This document shows positions 1 to 10,472 of a stretch of 64,000 nucleotides of DNA, piece after piece; position 1 is the stretch's first letter, and each line of letters opens with the position of its first letter. Made by a program: the position numbers and the translations under genes. Where the stretch lies: contig CM065328.1 in assembly GCA_033032175.1 (NCBI GenBank), positions 11,408,690 to 11,472,689 of the forward strand, read 5' to 3'. Below the pieces are notes generated by a model. That model did not search any database. It was not told the DNA's origin and saw only the letters and a list, made by a program, of their open reading frames with translations. Source of the stretch: Saturnia japonica (taxonomy: Eukaryota; Arthropoda; Insecta; Lepidoptera; Saturniidae).

Positions 1-1000
1 TCTCCATTATCTGTTTATAAATACCCCCAACTCTGTTAAGTGGTAAGTTATTTAATATGACATATTGGCAGAGGAAGTGAGCCCTTGTAATTATGATACA
101 GATAATAAAACACGCTTAACGAGGCAATGACTCTTCGTAGCTGAAGAAGCAGTTCTAAACTATATCAGTTAGATGATACTTTACTTAGAACTGTCTATCC
201 ATATCCAACCAAAAGTAGTAAATAGTTTCTACCTAACAAGGATAATAGATACCAAAAGTGTTTATCTACCTTTCGGCGGATATTGGAAAAAATCCCTATC
301 TAGATAAACCTTATCCGATAAACAGAGTCAGTCAGTATCTTTTATTATTCAGACTTGATAGAGAAGTCTTTGTCCTTAAGTAATCTTACTAAACTCTAAT
401 TATATGTAAGGTGTGGTTTTTATACATTTTATGTTTGTATTTCCATGCTGTAGTTTCATCAGGATGTTTTCATTCACCGAAAACTCAGGTTCATTACCGG
501 GATTCGAGATTACGACGATCGACGCTATGTCCGTACACGTCACCAATGAGCTTTAATTACTTTAAAAGTGTTTTAAGTTTCCCATTTTAACCGAATTTAA
601 AAAAGGAGGTGTTAAATTCGAATGTATATTCCAATAAAAAACATTCAAATCGGTATATAAACAAAGAAGTTATGGAAAAAAATAAATGTCATCAAAAGGC
701 TTTTTAATGGACAAAACTTGCTCGCAATGGGGATATAAATGATAAATGGTAGGCAAGTGTGTCCGGTAGCAATCTCTGAGAAGTATTGGGATCGTTTAAA
801 CTTTGCCAATTTTAGCGCCTTCAGTTACCCAGCAGCGGTTTACACGTGCGGAAATAATATTATCGACTTATATTTAATGATAATATTATATATTCAATAC
901 AGAATTTATATTCATGTTAAGCATATATATATATATATACGTATTTTCCTTATGATTGATTTAAAGTTAGGACCCAGAGAAATTTCTTTGAAGATTTGAG
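1..1000. other. Intergenic AT-rich DNA with repeat scraps
   Basis: No convincing gene. Three scraps of dispersed repeats are visible: about 75-170 (related to 14780-15066 and 17150-17240), about 460-530 (the Cys/Phe-rich tail of a SINE-like repeat also seen at 57842-58090), and 590-690 (related to the fold-back family at 27100-27420). A short AT dinucleotide run lies near 920-940. The 86-codon open frame at 739-999 has low-complexity composition and no recognisable motif, so it is not called. Confidence 0.5.
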
Positions 1001-1002
1001 AC

Positions 1003-1170
1003 CACGGAGGACTTAAGTGCAATTGTCGATGATCTCAGTAAAGCCTCTATACAAGATGGTCTTAGGATGATCGTGGAGAAGATCAAGATTATACCAAACA
1101 TTAATGTAGCGACAACTCCCATAAAGATCAGAGATTCTACTCTACCCTTGAGAGAGGTAAAGTACAGAAA
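1003..1170 (+). pseudogene. RTE-like reverse transcriptase fragment
   Basis: One plus-strand frame reads through a stretch typical of the RT region just after the YADD box in RTE-like LINEs: it contains DLSAIVDDLSKAS, then GLRMIVEKIKII, then PIKIRDSTL. The usual catalytic block upstream is absent and the frame stops soon after, so this is a short dead internal fragment. Family assignment is from recall of the motif order, not from a search. Confidence 0.55.
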
Positions 1171-1191
1171 AGTTATTTTAGAGATTCCTCT

Positions 1192-1350
1192 CTACTAGGA
1201 ACAGTCCGACTGGTAGAATATCTCCACACTATAGGAGACTGTATCCATGTAATCTTGTGTTGTGTTCCTGCAGAAAGTAGGATTTCCAGAGCTCCACATG
1301 GGGGTTCAAGGTCAGCAACGTGCTAGTGATGCCTAACACCTAATCATCAT
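1192..1350 (+). repeat. LINE 3'-end fragment (CR1-like tail, family T1)
   Basis: This block shares a run of short matches, in the same order, with 15690-15925: a 'gactggt(a/g)gaatatctcca' core, then 'atcttgt', 'ttcctgc', and a 'cagcaacgtgct' stretch. Reverse-strand relatives are at 37675-37870 and 39670-39800. These are non-coding 3' tails of a lepidopteran LINE family, here truncated at both ends. Confidence 0.5.
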
Positions 1351-2102
1351 AATCATTATATTAATACGTGAAGCAAAAACTTTGTACCCCTTTTTAAGTG
1401 TATTGCGTGCACGGAAGACTTTGAGATTTGGCATGGTTAAAGTTCATATGGAGAAGGAGTGCAGAAAGCCAAAATTTATCTATAATATCTGTTACTAATA
1501 TATTAAATTAATATTGCGAATCCTATCCCGTCCAGTCCATTGAACTTAGACCCCTCAAAATATTGACATTGTCACTCAATGAAAAGTGACAGCAAGTGAT
1601 ATAATATTCATTGTTTAGGTTCATACTGCAAATGCCAAACAGAAAATAGTCTTTGTTTAAAAAGCCTCTGGTCGAATTTCGATCATTGGGTGACCGTTAC
1701 TTTATATAAAAAAGGTATAAATACAATTACATATCGTCACCCAATATGAATAACATAATATCCTTTTACTAAAAAATTTCAATTTCATGTTTTCTTGTTT
1801 TTGCATCATGACTCAAATGTAAATTGGATGATATTTTTTTAAGCTTTCTCGATATTAGTAGGTATGTATATGCGCCTGTATTTTACAAAGCCTTTGGAAA
1901 AGACGTCATTGCCAACGTGGTGAATTGTTCACGTGTGTCGCTGATGTGAATATTTTTATATTTTCTAAAGATTTCATTGCTACCGCGTGTAAACGGCACA
2001 CAAGTTTTCTTTTTAATTACAATGATAATTAAAGTCAAGTAAAAATTTATCTATTAGACGTTTCTGTATTTGCTTAGCATGTATTTGTATTTTAATGTAA
2101 TG
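1351..2102. other. AT-rich intergenic DNA, no gene seen
   Basis: No open frame with recognisable content and no inverted repeats. It ends at the BEL/Pao 3' LTR. The flank immediately left of 2103 reads 'taatg', which does not match the right flank of the element. Confidence 0.5.
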
Positions 2103-2269
2103 AAAGTTATAACGTTATTCATATTGAGTGTTGAAAATATGATGCTTCTTTGAATGCAATTTCTGATTTCTTATGACTAAAGAAAATCTCGATAACATGG
2201 AATATTTTTTGAATCGACTTGCCTTTAACATAGGAAGTAATGTTAGAATAAAAGTAATATCCTTTATCT

Positions 2270-2965
2270 CCAAACTAGCTGTGCCTCGTGGTTTCACCCG
2301 CATATAATTTAGAAGAAATGACTGATTAATGATTTATAATACTTTAGTATAGACAATATTTTTATCGGGCTGCCAGATGGTCACATCGCGGCATCGCACG
2401 AATCGTTCGCACCACTACTACTATAGACATAGACCCGAGCCGAATGTTGAATTATTTTAATTTTTCATTATCTCTCAAACTATGCGTCCAAATAACATGC
2501 TGTAAAAGACGAAGTTTATCTTTATTAAATTATCTTTATGATGAATTAACTGTCGGTCGTAAGGATTAATACGCCATGCTTAAAAATAATGCTCATAATT
2601 TTTTTTTTTTTTTTTATTAATTGCAAAATACCTTATTATGGGTTATATATAAGAGATAGATATATACTATCGAAGACTTATGTTTTATATACTAACGGCC
2701 AATATTTTTTGTAGAACATTATAATTACTTATAATTAACCATTAACCCTGCGCACGCGGATAAAGGAGATCGCGGGGGCTTCGAATTCCAACTTACATAA
2801 CAAAAAACAATATTTAAGGCTATCTGGGACCTGTAGCCTAATGTTGTAAAATCTATATCATTCCTCGTGAGTCTAGCTATCATATAACAAAAGACTTTTT
2901 TAAATCAGACTGGTACTTTCATGGAATAGCGTGTTTAAACAAATAAACAAAAAAAAAATCCGTTT
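2270..2965. repeat. Older repeat embedded in the LTR (family E1)
   Basis: From a 'ctagctgtg...tttcacc' head, through 'gtccaaataaca', 'cgtaaggattaatacgcc', 'aaaaataatgctcat' and 'taccttatt', this segment matches a diverged stand-alone copy at 45618-46215. The right-hand LTR carries the same block at about 10640-11340. Because both LTRs have it, it entered the LTR before the last round of retrotransposition. Family not identified; the head resembles a short motif common in lepidopteran repeats. Confidence 0.6.
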
Positions 2966-3639
2966 TATTATATTATAGTGTATAGTATAGAAAATACGTG
3001 TTTCGCGTGTCACCAATTAAATTAGTGACCGTATTATTCGTTGCTTCTTGTTTGTATTTTATAGGGCTCTAGTGTTCTATATAGCAATGATAATATAACC
3101 ATACAACTAAAGAATAAGTCTTGTAAATGAGTCTTGAATTTAAATAACGCTTAGGAAAGCTGTCAGAATTTAATACAAAAATTAATTTCAAAAAAATCTA
3201 TAAAGATTATCACATTATACTGATTGCGAGAGGAATTACAAGAGGAAATATCTTCCCATAAAAACAATACTAAATATTAATATTCGATTAATTTTATCAG
3301 GTGTGAAATACTGTATAATCTAGTTCCTTTAAGATGAACATCGACGAGTTAAAAAAAATTCAACGTTTTCGAAGTACCAAGGATAAGTTTATTTTCGCAT
3401 AAAAACCAGTAATAAATGAAACTCTCGTGTGAGGCCCTCCGTCTGGCTTCAGGCTATGCGAGAATGATGGCGCACTTTGTAACGTAAAAGGGAAAAATAT
3501 TACGAGCATCTTTTACAGGAATTTTCGCAGTTGAAACTTTGATCGAGTATTTTTTTCCATTTAAACACAAGTACACTTTAGGTGCCTAACCAAAATATTC
3601 GTTGTATATAGGTATGAAAAACAAAATGTCATTAAGACT

Positions 3640-3900
3640 AACATATGACGAAACCGTTTCTGTGGAGTGGTAGGAATCTAGACACGATTGAATCACGACC
3701 ACCATGGTGATAAACCCGTCACAGTGAATGTCTTTTTTTAGTCGTATTTTGGGATCATCCATAACCATACAGAGAGAGAGAGAGAGAGAGGATTTAAGGC
3801 CGGCAGGCAACGACGACCGGCGCTGGATTAACGATCTCTCGATAGTTGCCGTTGTTTTTTGATTGTACTATGCTAATCATCAGGTAAATAAAAAAAAAAC
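3640..3900 (+). repeat. LINE/SINE tail embedded in the LTR (family T2)
   Basis: The stretch with 'ggtaggaatctag', 'accaccatggtgat', 'ttgggatca' and finally 'gatctctcgatagttgccgttg' plus 'ttgtactatgctaatcatca' parallels 58900-59170. Its last ~60 bp recur at 14500-14700 (reverse), 15985-16085, 21055-21235, 21870-22040 and 27650-27710. The right LTR has it at about 12020-12270. It ends in an A-rich run as retroposed tails do. Confidence 0.55.
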
Positions 3901-4614
3901 TTTGATAGAAGAGGAGTCAGAAAGTACACGAAGTACTATGCAGTGGCAATAACTACAAAATGAAAAAATAAGTTTCACCCGTTTTAAATATATTCAAGAA
4001 ATTCTTCATCGCACCGCTGACAACGCACACGTATCGTTGTTCTCTCTTCTCGTATTTGCCTACATCTTGCCAGATTGTTTTACGTTTGTGGATACTACTC
4101 CACTTTTTAAGGTCGCCGCGTTATGCTATATAGCCTATACATAGGCCATTAAATGCAAAAATAATGTCTGAAATATAATAGGTAGTTAGAAAGATGAGCG
4201 CGTTCAAACAAATAAATTATTGAGCTTAACATAAACAGTTCAAGGTTAAAAGAAACAAACAACATTGAAAGAGTCCAGATGCTATTTACTTAGTGTTGTA
4301 TACCCTAATATTGTAGTGGAAGTATTGCTTTAACCTTGAGGATTGCTATGACTATTTCTGAGTGGAAGTTTTAATCTAAGAAATACGTTGGTTCCAACTC
4401 GGCTTTGTTTCTTTGGTACAAGTAATACACTTCTATTGTTTTAACTAATATATAACATTCATAGGATTCGTAGTGGTTATAGAAACTCTGAAGAAGGGAA
4501 TCAACCATCGCTTTGAATACTTCAGACAATTGTTTAGAAGGTTGTAATAATCCCTTATTAATTGGCCGCTGTTTTTGCTTTTAACTTAATCGGGCGCCCA
4601 AAGATGAGGTTTAG

Positions 4615-7600
4615 TTACAGCACCGTGCTTAACTCTTCGAATGAAAGTATCTGCTCGCCTATAACGCGATATAGATGCGATTTTAAGGCCTTTATGTTGG
4701 CCTCCCAGTTTCCTCCAAAATGACTCGCGGTGGGGGTATTCAGCGACCATTTAATGCGATTTTCAGCTAGTACTTGAGCAAATTCAGTGTTAAAATACTT
4801 TGATCGTAAAAATGCATGCAATTCTGTGATATTACGTTTAGCTCCAACATAATTTGTGCCATTATCCGAATACATTTGTCCTACAGCGCCACGACGAGAC
4901 AAAAACCTTTTAAACGCAGCCATGAAACTTGACGTGCTTAAGTCACTAGCTAACTCTATATGAATTGCACGAGTTGTCAGGCAAACGAAAATACACACAT
5001 AAGCCTTCGTCGAGCGTATACCACGACCGCGTGAAATCGTTACTCTTAACGGACCGGCGTAATCCGTTCCGGTATGTATGAATGGCTTAACTGACTCTAC
5101 TACACGACAAGCACGATGGTCAGCCATTTCCGGAGCTGCAGCTCTCGGACGAAGCCTATAACACGGCACGCATTGGTGTACTCTAGAGCGAATCAAATTA
5201 CGAGCAGAAAATATCCAGTATTTTTGCCGCATAATCGACATCAACAAATCAGGTCCTGCGTGACAATTTATCTTGTGATAATAATCCACTAAAAGATTAA
5301 GAACATGGTCTTTTCGTGGCAAAACTACCGGATGTCTGTGTTCAAACACCAAGTTTGATTGACTCAAACGGCCACCGACTCGTATGAGCCCATCTTGTAG
5401 GAAGGGTTTTAAACACTGAAAAGCGCGACTACAAGGTTTGTTAGATTTAAGTTTATTAAATTCAGTGGAGAAGTAGTTATGCTGAAGCTCACGGAGAATA
5501 ATTATCTCAGCTTTATCGAGATCTGCAGCAACTATGTACTCACGCGGTGGTAATATTTTAACAAAACGACACATATACACTACGCAGCGCAAGAGTTTAG
5601 ACCAAGACGACAGTCTACTCGACAACAATAATATTGGTGACTCCTCGCGTGGTGCAGTTGTAACCAAAGTACTTTTCTTTTGTTCTGGTGGTTCTGACAC
5701 AGTTAATGGGTTGAAAGGACAAACAGGCCACTCTTCGGGCGATGCTTGGGTCCATGAAGGGCCGTGAAACCAAAGCGGGTGATCTAACATCTGCGCAGGA
5801 GTTAGCCCACGAGATAAGCAATCGGCAGGGTTATCCGTGCCAGCAACGTGGAAGAGATTTTGCGGTGATAATTCAGATTGAATTTTTGCGACCCTATTGC
5901 CAACAAAGGTGTCCCAACGATGGGGAGAAGAATGAGCCCAACACAAGGCTACAGTTGAATCCGAAAATGCAAAAATTCTATTTATACGAATGCGGTTATG
6001 ACAAGCCGTGACAATTGTACCAATGAGTTTTGATAGTAAAAGTATACCACAAAGCTCAAGGCGCGCAAGAGACACGACTTTACGAGGTGAAACCTTAGAC
6101 TTGGCAGTAATAAGGCTCACTGAGAGGTTGTCATTATTCTGAATGTGGAAGTAAACAACGCCTCCATACGCCTTTTCGCTAGCGTCTGCGAACCCAATAA
6201 CTGTAATGATACTATGTTTATTGGTACCAACATGCCGTGGGATTTTAATTTGGTCGAGCAAAGGAAGCTCTTCCCTAAAACGATTCCAAAAATGAGCGAT
6301 TCTATCTGGCGGCTTGTCATCCCAGTCACAACCTGACAACCAAAGCTCTTTTATAAGAAGCTTTGCATACAAAACTACAGGAGCTACAAACCCCATTATA
6401 TCCCAGATTCTAGCTACACAAGACAATATAATACGTTTGGTGCAAGTTGGTGGAGTCAAACAAACTTTAAAACTGAATGAATCTGATGTAGGTGACCAGC
6501 GCAAGCCAAGAATCTTGTGCAAATCACCCTCGTCAAACTCTTTAACAGTTGACAAGCGATATGATGGCGGAATTGAATCCAAAACCCTTCGCGAGTTACT
6601 AGTCCATTTCACTAGATCAAACTGACCCGCTTTCATGAGACTAATTACTTCAGCGGCAGTTTCAATGGCCTCTATCTCGCTCTCTACAGAATAAACAAAA
6701 TCATCCATATAGAGGCTAGTCTCTATAGTTTCCTTAGCCTTTGGATATGCAGATCCCTCATCTGAGGCAAGCTGCTTTATTGTACGCAGAGCATGAAAAG
6801 GACTTGACTTCAGCCCGAAACAAACACGATTAAACTCGTAAACCTTCAAATGTTCCTGCGGGGAAAATCGATACAAAATGCGCTGAAATCTGCGGTCGCG
6901 TTCGTTTACACCGATACAGAGAAACATTTGACGAATGTCGGCTGAAAGGGCAATCGAAAACAAGCGAAAGTTAACTATGATATCGAACAAGTTACCTTGC
7001 AGATTTTGTCCTCTATATAATATGTCATTTAGGGAAACTGACGTACTAGTCTTAGCGCTACCATCTAAAACTACGCGCAATTTTGTGGTAAATTTATCTT
7101 CCCTAATAACTCCATGGTGTGGTATAATATACGACGGAACGTTCATAGACTCTACAGTATCAATAGGTGCGGGCGAGATGTAGCCTTTATCTAGGTATTC
7201 CCTTATAACGTCGTCGTAAGTTTGTTTCAACTTAGGAGACGCTAGCATTTTTTTCTCTAAACAATAAAAACGTTTTTCGGCTAACCTACGAGAATCACCG
7301 AGAGCAAAAATATCACCCTTAAAGGGGAGCGCGACAACATAACGACCATCTCCATCACGAGTAGTTGTGCGGCTATAAAACTCATCACAGACTTTGTCGT
7401 CTGGGCTGAGAATAGGAGGGCAATTGACTTCTTCAATTTCCCAAAATTTACGAACGGCGGATTCTAGAGGCTCGACGGCACAGCAGTAGGATATGGTCGA
7501 GTAAGAATCCACTCGTGCGGGAGCTGTACCAACAATAACAAATCCAAGAACCGTTTCCAGTGCGTGCGGTGCGGTTTGTGACGGATGACCGTGAACTTTA

Positions 7601-8886
7601 CGTGATAACAGGATGTGCGGGAAAATCGAGGCTCCAACCAACATCTCAATATTTCCTGGAATAGCATAAGTATCATCGGCCATAGGCAAGTCATCAAAAT
7701 TCGACAGCATTGAAGTATTGACTGAGACCGTCGGCAAACGTTCAGTCACCTTATCTACAACTAACGAATCCATATCAAAACTAATTCTCGAGTCAAAACG
7801 TGAGTGAAATTTAATTTTTAGGGAGCCCTGAATGGTTTTTACAGAACCTCCAATCCCTTTTACTACAGAACATATAGGCCGTTTATTTATATCTAAACCA
7901 AGGCGTTGACAACACTCGAGAGTAACAAAATTACTCTGCGAAGCGCTATCTAAAAGAGCGCGAACACTATGTTCTTTTCCATAAGCATCTACAACTATTA
8001 CACGAGCGGTCGCGAGAAGCACAGTAGTAGGAGTTCGCAATAACGATAACGAGCATAATGCAACGTCATTTGAATGGTCGGTGTGAGTGGAGGCCGCGAC
8101 GGCGCGCGCGCTCGCAGTGTCGGACTGCGCGTCGCCAATGGATGGTAACCGGGTAGTGGCGGGGGGTGGCTGCGCGACTGCGTAGAAGCGGCCGGGCGCG
8201 GGCGCAGAGTTTATTACTGACGAACCATTACCACCGTGCGATAAACCAACTCTGCTCACATTGGATGCGGCATTATTATCATTAAAATGAAGCAATGTAT
8301 GATGCTTGTTTTGACATCTACGGCAACTAGAATTTGAATTGCAAAATGAAACACGATGTCCATCACTAAGGCAATTGATACACAAATTATTGGCACGAAC
8401 AAATTTATAACGCTCACTAGGTGTAAGTTTTAGGAAACTCGAGCATTTATAAATATGGTCATGATGAGCGTGACACAACGAACAAACAGACTGTGATGCA
8501 ATATTTACGTATGTTTGAGTGGGCTTAAATGATTTGGATACCGCGTCCGTTCGACGATCAGAATTAATTTTCTTTGTAGCTTCATGTTTTGGTGCCGAAA
8601 TGCGTTGCAAGACTTTAATATGATCGCGTACAAACGTTTCTAGCTCGTCGAATTTGGGTAGTTGATTGTCTCCACGTCTGTCCATTTCAAATAAACGAAC
8701 AGTTTCTGTGTCTAATTTCTTTAAGCCGATGTACAAAAACAAAAAATCACTAAGGTCATTAACTTTAAGATTCTTTATGGCGCGAACAGATGATGCAAAA
8801 ATATCTAAAAACTTTTCCAAATTGTGTTCATTGCAAGAGGAAACATTTTTCAAATCGAATATTTGATCTAAATAAGCACTTGTCAC
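4615..8886 (-). pseudogene. BEL/Pao gag-pol polyprotein, truncated in integrase
   Basis: 1423 codons open from 8886, the same frame as the gag start at 9495 but separated from it by one TAA. In order: remainder of gag; Cys/His zinc knuckles at about residues 135-200 (CSLCHAHH, then CINCLSDGH); DUF1758-type aspartic protease around residue 310 (LLDSASQ, with Ala where Gly is usual); RT with LYMDDF near residue 727; RNase H with FADASEKAYGG near 900; integrase HHCC region near 1205-1250; integrase core with Asp in HTGTDYAG (~1273), Asp in YSDNGTNYVGA (~1342) and Glu in GGNWEANIK (~1395). The frame ends at the LTR edge (TAA at 4615-4617), about 25 residues after the catalytic Glu, so the usual C-terminal domain is missing. 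The catalytic motifs are otherwise visible. Not functional as it stands. Confidence 0.88.
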
Positions 8887-9033
8887 TAATCTTTTGTCTT
8901 CGTATTTTACTTTTAAAGTATTTAATATTAATTCATAATTTTGTGCACAAAGCGTGATTCCGGCGCAAATAGATTTTGCCTTGCCAGTAAGTTTATTTAC
9001 GAGATAATGTAATTTTTCATGATCCGTTAAATT

Positions 9034-9495
9034 TTAATTTTTATGAATTGTATTCTCAAAACTATCATAAAACAAAGGCCAATTTTTAATATCACCATTA
9101 AATTCGGGAATTTGAATGGGCGGTAATTTTGGTCTATCGCGTTTGAGCGGTTGTTCAAAAATCGGTTTTTGTTCTGAATTTGCGGGTATTTGCAACAATT
9201 TCGCGGCTCGCTTTACGCGACAAAACAAATCTTCAAACGACGACAAATTTTGATAATTAACTACGTAATCAGGATTCACTTCTAATTCAAATGTATTAAT
9301 TTTATCAAGCGTTTTTTCAAAATCTATACGAATATCGTCTACAGTTTCCATTGAACATAGAAATGATTCTTTCGTCTCTTCATCGTAAATATTTTTCGAA
9401 GAATCAGAAATGTGTTTTATGCGAGAAAATAACATATCTCGTTTAGCATACAACATCCTTAGATCATTATCACGATTAATAGCCTTGGGTGGCAT
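9034..9495 (-). pseudogene. BEL/Pao gag N-terminal part, ends at a nonsense codon
   Basis: 153 codons from ATG at 9495. The end of this segment (PPIQIPEFNGDIKNWPLF) is the characteristic DUF1759 motif of BEL/Pao gag. The reading frame hits TAA at 9034-9036 and resumes in the same frame with LTDHEKLHYLVNKL, which is the expected continuation of the domain. There is no indel, only one stop, so the break is a point nonsense change or, less likely, a read-through stop. The start is preceded on the minus strand by a leader with several upstream stops. Confidence 0.82.
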
Positions 9496-10460
9496 AGCGA
9501 CAAGTAAATAGCAACTACCTACTTACTTACAAACAAACCAAATCGTAACGCAAGCGGTGGAGAACAGTAGTGTGCGACTGTGAATAGGTAGTTAGGTATA
9601 TGTATGATCAGATAACAGTGCGGAGCTATCGAACGATAAATATACAGATCGGATAATACCCCCTAGGTCACGTCGCTGCCTCGTCCTGAGAGTTTATTTT
9701 ACAAATAATTAAATAGCCCCAGGTAAAACTTCAAATATACGTAGGTACCTAAAAGAAGTACGGAAAGAAAGATTAAACACTCGCTTGATAATTAATTTCG
9801 TACGTTCTTTTGAATTGTCTACCTACCTACATTCGAAACTAAATTAAACAAAACGGTTGCGGTGCGAACAAACTAATAAGTAACAAACTACGATTCTAAA
9901 TACTTAGAGCGTTAGTCCTACCCTATGCCTATGCACTAGATAGGTTACCTAAGTTCTAGTCCTGAATATCTATTGCGGGTTTTCTACTAAAATATAGATA
10001 TTTAGGTGCAAAGCAATTATTCCCTATGGAATAATGTACTATATAGCGAATAATTAAATTAACGATGGATTCAATATCCTGCTCGTGAGGTCCAAAAATT
10101 ATGCTTGCGCCGTTGTAAGCGCAGCGCATTTAATACTACTAATTGAGTGGACTGTATTTGCGGGGATTGTGATCAGCTATATGGATATAGGATAGGAATT
10201 TGGCACATACCTCGTGGTGGGTTCCGGTTTCACCTGGCTAGCCGGATAGGTGGTCGTCTTCGACGTACTGCCCAAATTCTTCTCCGTCATAACAATGACG
10301 AGCACTAAAGTCAATGTATTAACAACCGAGCGAAAATCAACTTTATTCGACGAGGCGCGGCGACGAACTGTTTGCATGTGCCAAGGAAGGGAGGGTAAGC
10401 GGAGATAGAAAAAGTTGCGAACCGATCACAATATCGCACAATATTTAAAACTATATAAAA
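9496..10460 (-). other. BEL/Pao 5' leader
   Basis: About 965 bp between the primer-binding site and the gag ATG. It contains no long frame matching a known protein; the open frame at 10177-10377 on the minus strand has no recognisable motif. A leader of this length fits a packaging/untranslated region, which is an inference from position. Confidence 0.5.
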
Positions 10461-10472
10461 GCGGCGCAACCA
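10461..10472 (-). other. Candidate primer-binding site of BEL/Pao element
   Basis: On the minus strand the base directly after the 5' LTR begins TGGTTGCGCCGC. A TGG start at the LTR edge is the mark of a tRNA primer-binding site. Which tRNA supplies the primer cannot be told here. Its exact abutment supports 10473 as the true LTR boundary. Confidence 0.6.

Larger units (their letters stand above)
2103..4620 (-). repeat. BEL/Pao 3' LTR
   Basis: 2518 bp, aligning end to end with 10473-12995. Differences are scattered single bases (for example near 2250, 2290-2300, 3610 and 3629) and a shorter T-tract at 2600-2617. The right edge 'gtttagttacag' reads as an LTR start on the minus strand. A GA dinucleotide run lies at 3772-3791. 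It contains two older dispersed repeats, listed separately, so much of its length is not ordinary LTR sequence. Confidence 0.85.

Noticed and set aside
5534..8866. Plus-strand open frames across the BEL/Pao pol region
   Set aside because: Antisense to a frame with clear protease, RT, RNase H and integrase motifs; no motif of their own.
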